Source: Deltaproteobacteria bacterium | GTDB lineage: Bacteria; Desulfobacterota; Desulfobacteria; Desulfobacterales; B30-G6 | Length of the DNA stretch: 6,579 bases | Direction of reading: 5' to 3' | Assembly (NCBI GenBank): GCA_003647375.1 | Contig: QMMS01000250.1 | Span: forward strand, 1-6,579 | Part shown: piece after piece, positions 1 through 4,511 of the stretch | Layout of the letters: every line of letters begins with the position of its first letter | Position numbering within the stretch: position 1 is the stretch's first letter | Position numbers and translations under genes: made by a program | Notes under the pieces: model-generated | Database searches by the model: none | What the model was told of the DNA's origin: nothing | The model's input: only the letters and a program-made list of their open reading frames with translations

Positions 1-118
1 CAGGTTTTGGATCCCAATCTGGACACGATACTTCGCCTTTTTCAGGCCATTGGAAATCGTTATGGCTTTTTAGATTGGCGTCGCAAGTTCTTAGAACATA
101 AGCCCTTTTAGTCGTCAT
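1..118 (-). CDS. Partial CDS (first 39 codons), phage-type small protein family, unknown function
   Basis: An ATG at 118-116 opens a frame that stays open to the window edge, so only the N-terminus is seen: it begins MTTKRAYVLRTCDANLKSHN and continues with FQWPEKGEV then CPDWDPKP. The AYVLRTCDAN start followed by a FxWP motif and PDWDP is a pattern I recall from short uncharacterised proteins of many phages (DUF7666-type, usually continuing with a Cys-Gly-rich LHG motif); this is recall, not a search. The start is supported by a GAGG site 9 nt upstream and by an 11-nt overlap with the end of the preceding 74-aa gene, the same overlap style as elsewhere here. The function is unknown. The 3' end and the rest of the family signature lie outside the window. 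Confidence 0.72.
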   Translation of the reverse strand, partial: MTTKRAYVLRTCDANLKSHNDFQWPEKGEVSCPDWDPKP

Positions 119-332
119 TTTGTCTTCCCTCTATTAACTCTAATGCTTTTTCTGGTACTTCAAAGCAATAATAAACTGTTTGATCAAAAGCACTACAGAC
201 ATGAACACTAAACAGATCTTCTAGTTCCTCTTCGTTCTTGCAGTTTTTGATTTCCCAATCGTTAATTTCAACAGTATGTTTTGCTACTTCTTCACGGTTG
301 GTTCCATCATCTACTGTCCATTCTATTAACAT
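108..332 (-). CDS. Small acidic protein of unknown function (74 aa)
   Basis: I do not recognise a family. The protein is short, strongly acidic and probably soluble: there is no signal peptide or membrane segment, two Trp lie in the N-terminal third (W5, W26), and a Glu-rich stretch NEEELEDLF (33-41) is followed by a hydrophobic/aromatic strand-like segment (VYYCFEV, 53-59) and a short helix ending in EGRQNDD. Three cysteines (31, 46, 56) do not form a CxxC metal-binding pattern. The ATG start at 332 is well placed: AAAGGA lies 5 nt upstream. The gene overlaps the end of the 314-aa gene by 7 nt and its own end overlaps the next gene by 11 nt, so it is part of the same transcription unit. Overlap at both ends and good start signals support a real gene; no role can be given beyond a possible accessory to the ATPase/VWA module upstream. 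Confidence 0.75.
   Translation of the reverse strand: MLIEWTVDDGTNREEVAKHTVEINDWEIKNCKNEEELEDLFSVHVCSAFDQTVYYCFEVPEKALELIEGRQNDD
124..131 (-). promoter_or_regulatory. Shine-Dalgarno site of the partial downstream gene
   Basis: On the minus strand the sequence reads GAGGGAAG, with GAGG at 131-128 and 9 nt to the ATG at 118. It lies inside the last codons of the 74-aa gene. It is the main support, beside the protein pattern, for calling a gene that starts here and leaves the window. Confidence 0.6.
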
Positions 333-1270
333 TCTTTTCCTTTCTCTAAGATTAGATCTGTGAGTTCTTTCTCTGTGTCCGAAAGCAAGTTCTCTATACT
401 GTCAGCTTGAACTCCAAGTGCTTTTTTGTAAAGCTGTGTCTTTATTTTTAAGCTGCTAAAGTCATCAAGTCTTTTTTCTAAGGTACTCTTCCTTGTGTTT
501 TTAGCAAAGCCTTTAATCTCTAGTTTTAATTCTCCTAGTTGATTTGTTAAACTATCTTTCGCGATCTTTTTAAAAGAACTGGCTACTTCTTCCGTTTCGA
601 AGACAGGAATAACTAATGGGTCACATCCTATCTCTTTCATAAAGCTTTTCCAGCTTTGTATTTTTCCTGAGAAGTCAGAAAGAACAAACCACAATCCTCC
701 ATGACTAAGTATTCTCATACCTGCCCATTCTTTGAATGCGTTTTGAAAGGCACTTCTTATGTCGTCAAAGGTATAGACTCCCACAAGCTCTAAGTATCGC
801 TTAGTGATCTCTTGGACTACCTCGTTGTTCAGGTTCGTTGTAACTAACAGTTCGCTAGGAGAAGAGACCCATGTTTCTTGTTTTTTTAAACCTATCTTTA
901 CGTCTGTTTGAAACTGAGCTTCTTTTGCTATCAGTTCTCCCCCTGCTCCCTGGGTTACCTGGGAAAGGTCTATCACATCAGAACGAACGATAGCATGACC
1001 AACATGCTTCTCGTCGTCAACAAGTCTCACTGCTGTGTGTCTTCTATTGTCATGAGCGCCTTTGCATGTTGCTTTTCTCACGGCGCGGCGATAAGCAGAA
1101 GTTGTATTTAAATTTGGAAAGACAAAGTCTTCTTCTAGTCCATAGTTCTTAGCTAGCTGTTTAGCTTCGAGACAAGAGACCTTTAGATCTCTCATGGACC
1201 AGCCTACTAGATCTCCTAAGTGTTTTCCTGCTTGGTTGCCTATTGCTAAGTTTAAATCTTGACTATTCAA
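326..1270 (-). CDS. Uncharacterised 314-aa protein, possible third component of the MoxR-VWA module (DUF6744-like by recall)
   Basis: No enzyme motif is obvious. The N-terminal part has an alternating helical pattern (LGDLVGW about 18-24, EAKQLAKNYGL 35-45) ending in a proline and a basic segment AYRRAVRKA (59-67), then TAVRLVDDEKHVGHAIV (79-95). A central segment LSHGGLWFVLSDF (188-200) looks like a buried beta core followed by IPVFETEEV (221-229). The last 85 residues are charged and helical, probably coiled-coil. This layout (GL...P...A.RRA, then GG.(W/Y)FV, then a P-V strand) reminds me of a phage family annotated DUF6744; that is memory, not a search. The start is TTG at 1270, chosen because AAAGGA lies 8 nt upstream and the gene begins 3 nt after the VWA stop; the next Met (residue 27) would cut off part of the apparent fold. 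No signal peptide or membrane helix. Its place directly after the VWA gene suggests it works with that pair. Confidence 0.85.
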   Translation of the reverse strand: MNSQDLNLAIGNQAGKHLGDLVGWSMRDLKVSCLEAKQLAKNYGLEEDFVFPNLNTTSAYRRAVRKATCKGAHDNRRHTAVRLVDDEKHVGHAIVRSDVIDLSQVTQGAGGELIAKEAQFQTDVKIGLKKQETWVSSPSELLVTTNLNNEVVQEITKRYLELVGVYTFDDIRSAFQNAFKEWAGMRILSHGGLWFVLSDFSGKIQSWKSFMKEIGCDPLVIPVFETEEVASSFKKIAKDSLTNQLGELKLEIKGFAKNTRKSTLEKRLDDFSSLKIKTQLYKKALGVQADSIENLLSDTEKELTDLILEKGKEC

Positions 1271-1273
1271 TTT

Positions 1274-2854
1274 CTATATCCTTTCGAAAATACTTTTTAT
1301 TTCTTTGTCGTCCGTCAGATCTTTAATAGAAACAATTAAATCTGAGAACTGTGTGTTAACAGATTCTCTAGTGGTTCCTCCTATAAGAATAGACATAGTT
1401 CTGAACTCTAGAAGTCTTTTATGTTCTTGATAATTTTTTATCCATAAAGAGTCTACCCTTGCTTGTCCATCTGTAACCATAACTATATCTGCTTGTTTAA
1501 ATTCTTTTTCTTCTTGAATAAGGAAAACAGCCTTCATTAATGGTTCTTGAAAATCAGTTCCTCCACCAGCTTGTGTCTTTAGTAGTTTTACTAGTAGCTC
1601 TTGGTTTGCTTTGCTGTCTTTACTAAAAACATACTCATTAGAAACTGTTTTGTTAAAAGTTAAAACTATAAAAGATCTTTTTTGTTTAAAAGCAATAGAA
1701 CCAATAGCGAGAGTTACGGAAAGAGCCCACTCTATACGTTCTACGGCCATACTTCCAGAATTATCTAGCAATACTATAATTGGTCCTTTATTCAAGACAG
1801 GTTGCTCTGTAATGTCATATTCAAGTAAAGACTTTTCATGATACTTGGACATAAATAGAAGTTCTGTTTCTGGATCTGCAAGATTCATAAGTTCCGAAGG
1901 AAGCATTCTTGAAATATTATCTCCTGAAGAGATGTCTGTTATTTCGTTTGTTCCTTTCTTTGCCTTCTCTCTTTGGGAATAAGAAGCAAGACGCTCCATT
2001 CTTCCTAAGAGATCTATAATATGTCTAAACCTATAGCTGTTAGTTAGTTTGCCTAGTAGTTCTTTATTAAGTTGTTGTTTTCCTGTTTGCTTTTCGCCAG
2101 AAAAAGAATTCATTAAATCTTGTGCAGAATCAAGAACGTTTAATTGTTCCTCTGTCTTTGTAAAGGCTGTTCTAATTGCACTTCTTACCTTAGTTTTATC
2201 TATTTTATCAGTTAAGTTTTGATCTGTTTCTTTTATCTCTTTAATCTCTTTTTCTATCTTATCTATTTGTTTTTGGATTTCTTCTTTTGTTTCCTTCTTT
2301 TCTGAAGACTCCTTTATCTTTTCAAGTATCTCTTTGTCTTCTTCTTTTGATCCAAGATCTTTTACTTGTTCTTTTGTATCTATCAGTTTATTCTCTAAAA
2401 TTGTTTTTAACATAGCTGTAGCAGCACAGCCTGCCCACCAGTCTTTTCCTTTACAACGAGCCTTTAGTCTTTGGAATTCTGGAAGACTTCCTATTTCAGA
2501 ATGAAGAAACTCTGCCCATTTAGCCCCTTCAACAGGTGTGTCTAGTTTTCTTTCTTTATAAGAGTACATCCTGTGAAACATTTCTTCAGCGAAACAATTA
2601 AAAGCTTCGTGTTTCTTTGTTCCCTCCCATTCAATCTCAGAAGCAGTAGTCTCTATCTCCTTAAATTCTTTCCAAAGAAATTTTTCGAACTTATGAACAT
2701 CGTAGACTAAGTTCCTATCTGGCTGTTGCAACGCTTGGTTCCTTGATTCTAATCTTGAGGGCAGAGCCTCTCTTTTCCAAAAGGAAGGCTCAGTTCCAGT
2801 CCAACTGGCTGTGTAGTTCTCGGGTTCTACTATAGGAGACACTGTTGTTGCCAC
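1274..2854 (-). CDS. VWA-domain (MIDAS) protein, ViaA-like partner of the MoxR ATPase
   Basis: The C-terminal domain (about 355-526) is a von Willebrand factor A domain: strand GPIIVLLDNSGSM gives the DxSxS metal site (D364, S366, S368), AGGGTDF supplies the threonine (T433), and MVTDG supplies the last aspartate (D462). All five MIDAS residues are present, so metal-dependent ligand binding is expected. Upstream, LPSELMNLADPETELLF (318-334) and the following YHEKSLLEYD match the linker that precedes the VWA domain in ViaA-type proteins. The N-terminal half is helical with several Trp, and 160-222 is a Lys/Glu-rich coiled coil. Length (526 aa) is near E. coli ViaA (about 480). In known pairs the VWA protein binds and stimulates its MoxR ATPase and acts as substrate adaptor; that role is inferred here. 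No signal peptide or membrane helix, so cytoplasmic. The GTG start shares its G with the ATPase stop codon and has no good Shine-Dalgarno, so translation probably depends on the upstream gene. Confidence 0.93.
   Translation of the reverse strand: MATTVSPIVEPENYTASWTGTEPSFWKREALPSRLESRNQALQQPDRNLVYDVHKFEKFLWKEFKEIETTASEIEWEGTKKHEAFNCFAEEMFHRMYSYKERKLDTPVEGAKWAEFLHSEIGSLPEFQRLKARCKGKDWWAGCAATAMLKTILENKLIDTKEQVKDLGSKEEDKEILEKIKESSEKKETKEEIQKQIDKIEKEIKEIKETDQNLTDKIDKTKVRSAIRTAFTKTEEQLNVLDSAQDLMNSFSGEKQTGKQQLNKELLGKLTNSYRFRHIIDLLGRMERLASYSQREKAKKGTNEITDISSGDNISRMLPSELMNLADPETELLFMSKYHEKSLLEYDITEQPVLNKGPIIVLLDNSGSMAVERIEWALSVTLAIGSIAFKQKRSFIVLTFNKTVSNEYVFSKDSKANQELLVKLLKTQAGGGTDFQEPLMKAVFLIQEEKEFKQADIVMVTDGQARVDSLWIKNYQEHKRLLEFRTMSILIGGTTRESVNTQFSDLIVSIKDLTDDKEIKSIFERI
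1279..1284 (-). promoter_or_regulatory. Shine-Dalgarno AAAGGA that decides a TTG start
   Basis: AAAGGA is read on the minus strand at 1284-1279, inside the last codons of the VWA gene, with 8 nt to the TTG at 1270. It makes the TTG the best start of the 314-aa gene although no ATG is available nearby. Confidence 0.65.
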
Positions 2855-2856
2855 TA
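2852..2856 (-). promoter_or_regulatory. TAGTG stop-start overlap: translational coupling of the ATPase and VWA genes
   Basis: On the minus strand the ATPase gene ends in TAG (2856-2854) and the VWA gene begins with GTG (2854-2852), sharing one base. The 25 nt before the GTG contain no convincing purine-rich ribosome site, unlike the other starts in the window. Termination-reinitiation is therefore the likely way the VWA gene is translated, which would tie the amounts of the two proteins together. Confidence 0.6.
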
Positions 2857-3999
2857 GGTACCGCTCATTGTTGTTGTAACAGTTAGGGTTTCTATCGTTG
2901 ATTTATCTATCTCGATAATGTTAAGTAGCTTTTTCTTTTTAGGTGAATCTTTTAGCGTCTCTGCTTTTGACTGAAGAAGATTAATATTCTTCATTGTTTG
3001 GACGAAGATATCAATAACGGAATGTAAACCCTTGGCTACGACTTCTTCTTTTATGTTTAAAGACTTAACAGGAGCCATGATTTCCACCAATTGATCTTCA
3101 AGCTCTTTTATCCTAGACTCAAAAGGATCTATTGTCTTCTCAATTAAAGAAACAACGATGTGACGGTCTTTATGTTCGTGCCACAAGCAACTAGATAAGA
3201 TAGCGAAGTCTTCTCTAAGAACAGTGTCTCTTCCTTTTAGTTGCGCAGCAGCAGTTACTAACTTAACAACAGAAACCCATTTACGATCACTAAAGATAAA
3301 GTTTTCTTTCTTTAGAACTCCTTTTATTTCTAGCAAAAGTTCTTCTATATCAGTGGGCCATTTGACTTCCTGTTGCTGTATGGCTTCGATATCCTCTTCT
3401 GTAAGTTTAGTCTCCACTTTAATATCTTCCAGCCGAAGTAGAGCAGAAAAAGAACTGTCATCATTAATGTAATCCACCCAATACTTGAGCATAAAACGAT
3501 CATAAAGAGCAGAAAGAGAGTTATCTTGAGGGTACTCATTACTGGCACCGACGAGCATTCGTAAGGGGATTCTTTGTTTCTTCGTGCCATTAAAAAAGAT
3601 CCTTTCGTTAACAGCTGTAAGCAAGGAGTTAAGGATGCTACTGTTTGCTTTCCAGATCTCGTCTAGGAATACAAACTTAGCTTCAGGGAGCTTGTTTCTT
3701 GTAACTCTTTCGTATTTGTCTTCTTTCAGTCCTTTAAGAGAGACAGGCCCAAATAATTCTTCTGGTACAGTGAACTTAGTTAGGAGATATTCAAAATGAG
3801 AACCATCGTCAATAAATTCTGCAAACTTATTAACCAACATACTCTTTGCTGTTCCTGGCGGACCAAGCAAAAGCATATTTTGTTTTGAGATGAGAGACAA
3901 GAAGAGACCTTCGACCGCATCGTCTCTCTCTATAAAGTAACCTTGAAGACTGTCTTTAATGTCGTTAAGTTTTTTAAGAGCTGCTTTGGCTGTCGTCAA
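2854..3999 (-). CDS. MoxR-family AAA+ ATPase, RavA-like
   Basis: This is a MoxR-type AAA+ ATPase with all catalytic elements: Walker A GPPGTAKS (46-53), Walker B FVFLDEIWKA (109-118, D113/E114), the helix SILNSLLTAVNER (121-133), sensor 1 GASNE (151-155), arginine-finger motif ALYDRFML (164-171, R168), and the lid/sensor 2 stretch FSDRKWVSVVKLV (236-248). From 109 to about 275 it follows E. coli RavA closely as I remember it (DEIWKA, LLTA.NER.F.NG, ASNE.P, ALYDR, SDR.W, CLW). RavA is about 500 aa; this protein is 381 aa, and its last 100 residues are helical and charged with no sign of the RavA LARA domain that binds lysine decarboxylase, so the substrate must differ. It should form hexamers and remodel a target with the VWA protein encoded next. 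TTG start at 3999: AAGGAG lies 7 nt upstream; the frame overlaps the preceding gene by 26 nt. Cytoplasmic; no signal peptide. Confidence 0.95.
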   Translation of the reverse strand: MTTAKAALKKLNDIKDSLQGYFIERDDAVEGLFLSLISKQNMLLLGPPGTAKSMLVNKFAEFIDDGSHFEYLLTKFTVPEELFGPVSLKGLKEDKYERVTRNKLPEAKFVFLDEIWKANSSILNSLLTAVNERIFFNGTKKQRIPLRMLVGASNEYPQDNSLSALYDRFMLKYWVDYINDDSSFSALLRLEDIKVETKLTEEDIEAIQQQEVKWPTDIEELLLEIKGVLKKENFIFSDRKWVSVVKLVTAAAQLKGRDTVLREDFAILSSCLWHEHKDRHIVVSLIEKTIDPFESRIKELEDQLVEIMAPVKSLNIKEEVVAKGLHSVIDIFVQTMKNINLLQSKAETLKDSPKKKKLLNIIEIDKSTIETLTVTTTMSGT

Positions 4000-4264
4000 G
4001 TTGTTTCTCCTTCCTGTTTCTAACTACTTTTTTGTATGCTTGTTCTAAAGTTCCAAATACATTTTTGTCAGACTCCATAAGTTTCAGAAGACCTACACTT
4101 GTTTTAAAGTTAGTCACATAAGAGACATCCATTCCGCCTTTGTTAATTGAGATATCAATAGAGACTATAATATAAGGTCCTTGTATGATGTACTGATCTG
4201 GTTTTGTTGTTGTCTTGACTACCCAAAGTTCATCGTCTCTTTTGAATTTAGTTTCAATTTCCAT
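3974..4264 (-). CDS. Uncharacterised small protein (96 aa), upstream of the ATPase
   Basis: I do not recognise a family. Residues 12-52 alternate hydrophobic and polar positions in short strands (ELWVVKTTT, YIIQGPYIIVSIDISI, MDVSYVTNF), which suggests a small beta-barrel or sheet. After that comes an amphipathic segment and VFGTLEQAYKKVV (69-81), the F-x-T/S-x-E-x-A helix frequent at the end of small phage-encoded proteins. The tail is basic then Asp/Ser-rich (DDSQSSS) and probably disordered. No signal peptide or membrane helix. ATG start at 4264 with AAGGA 9 nt upstream. The start overlaps the membrane-protein gene by 11 nt and the end overlaps the ATPase gene by 26 nt, so the three are likely co-translated. 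It may assist the ATPase, but nothing in the sequence shows that. Confidence 0.8.
   Translation of the reverse strand: MEIETKFKRDDELWVVKTTTKPDQYIIQGPYIIVSIDISINKGGMDVSYVTNFKTSVGLLKLMESDKNVFGTLEQAYKKVVRNRKEKQLDDSQSSS
4007..4012 (-). promoter_or_regulatory. Strong Shine-Dalgarno AAGGAG that decides the TTG start of the ATPase
   Basis: AAGGAG at 4012-4007 on the minus strand is the closest match to the anti-Shine-Dalgarno in the window and stands 7 nt before the TTG at 3999. It lies within the coding end of the 96-aa gene. It rules for the TTG, since no ATG is suitably placed. Confidence 0.7.
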
Positions 4265-4481
4265 TCTTTTTCTTCCTTTCGCGCGTCAAAAAATTATCTA
4301 ACTTAACAATCATAAATATGAATAAGAACACAAACCAAATAATTGAGAATATAATTTTATCTAAAATAGACATTTCTTTTAACATCTTTTTCAGTAAGTC
4401 TTTTCTATTATTTTTTATACATAGCTTCAATAAGAGTAGACCGCATAAAAAATACAGAAGAGCCATAGCTAAGATAGTCAA
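4254..4481 (-). CDS. Small two-helix membrane protein of unknown function (75 aa)
   Basis: The protein has two clear hydrophobic helices, about 3-22 (ILAMALLYFLCGLLLLKLCI) and 42-59 (KIIFSIIWFVFLFIFMIV), joined by a basic loop (KNNRKDLLKKMLKEM) and followed by a basic tail RERKKKNGN. Both loop and tail are positively charged, so the topology is not settled; a hairpin with the loop inside is one possibility. No signal-peptidase site is apparent. The TTG start at 4481 is preferred because GAAAGG stands 9 nt upstream, whereas the next Met (codon 6) is 24 nt from it. It starts 30 nt after the recA stop, with no terminator between, and overlaps the following gene by 11 nt. It could be a membrane anchor for the neighbouring ATPase system or an unrelated phage membrane protein (for example holin-like by shape only). 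No family is recognised. Confidence 0.7.
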   Translation of the reverse strand: MTILAMALLYFLCGLLLLKLCIKNNRKDLLKKMLKEMSILDKIIFSIIWFVFLFIFMIVKLDNFLTRERKKKNGN

Positions 4482-4490
4482 CGTCTTTAA

Positions 4491-4496
4491 CCTTTC
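4491..4496 (-). promoter_or_regulatory. Shine-Dalgarno GAAAGG for the TTG start of the membrane protein
   Basis: GAAAGG at 4496-4491 on the minus strand lies in the short recA-to-membrane-gene gap, 9 nt before the TTG at 4481. The gap (4482-4511) holds no inverted repeat with a T-run, so transcription from recA most likely continues into the downstream genes. Confidence 0.55.
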
Positions 4497-4511
4497 GTTT
4501 TGTGTCGCGGG

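Noticed and set aside
1081..1095. GC-rich run resembling a structured site
   Set aside because: It simply encodes the basic RRAVRK segment of the 314-aa protein and has no inverted partner nearby.
908..1111. Plus-strand frame with many Cys and Ser
   Set aside because: It is antisense to the 314-aa gene, whose frame, start signal and spacing are better supported.
3345..3590. Minus-strand frame of 81 codons with hydrophobic residues inside the ATPase gene
   Set aside because: It lies in another frame of the ATPase between sensor 1 and the lid, where the ATPase reading shows clear conserved motifs; the hydrophobic look is a frame-shift artefact.
4482..4511. Possible terminator or promoter in the gap after recA
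   Set aside because: The 30 bases contain only a GAAAGG ribosome site; there is no stem-loop with a T-run and no convincing -35/-10 pair.
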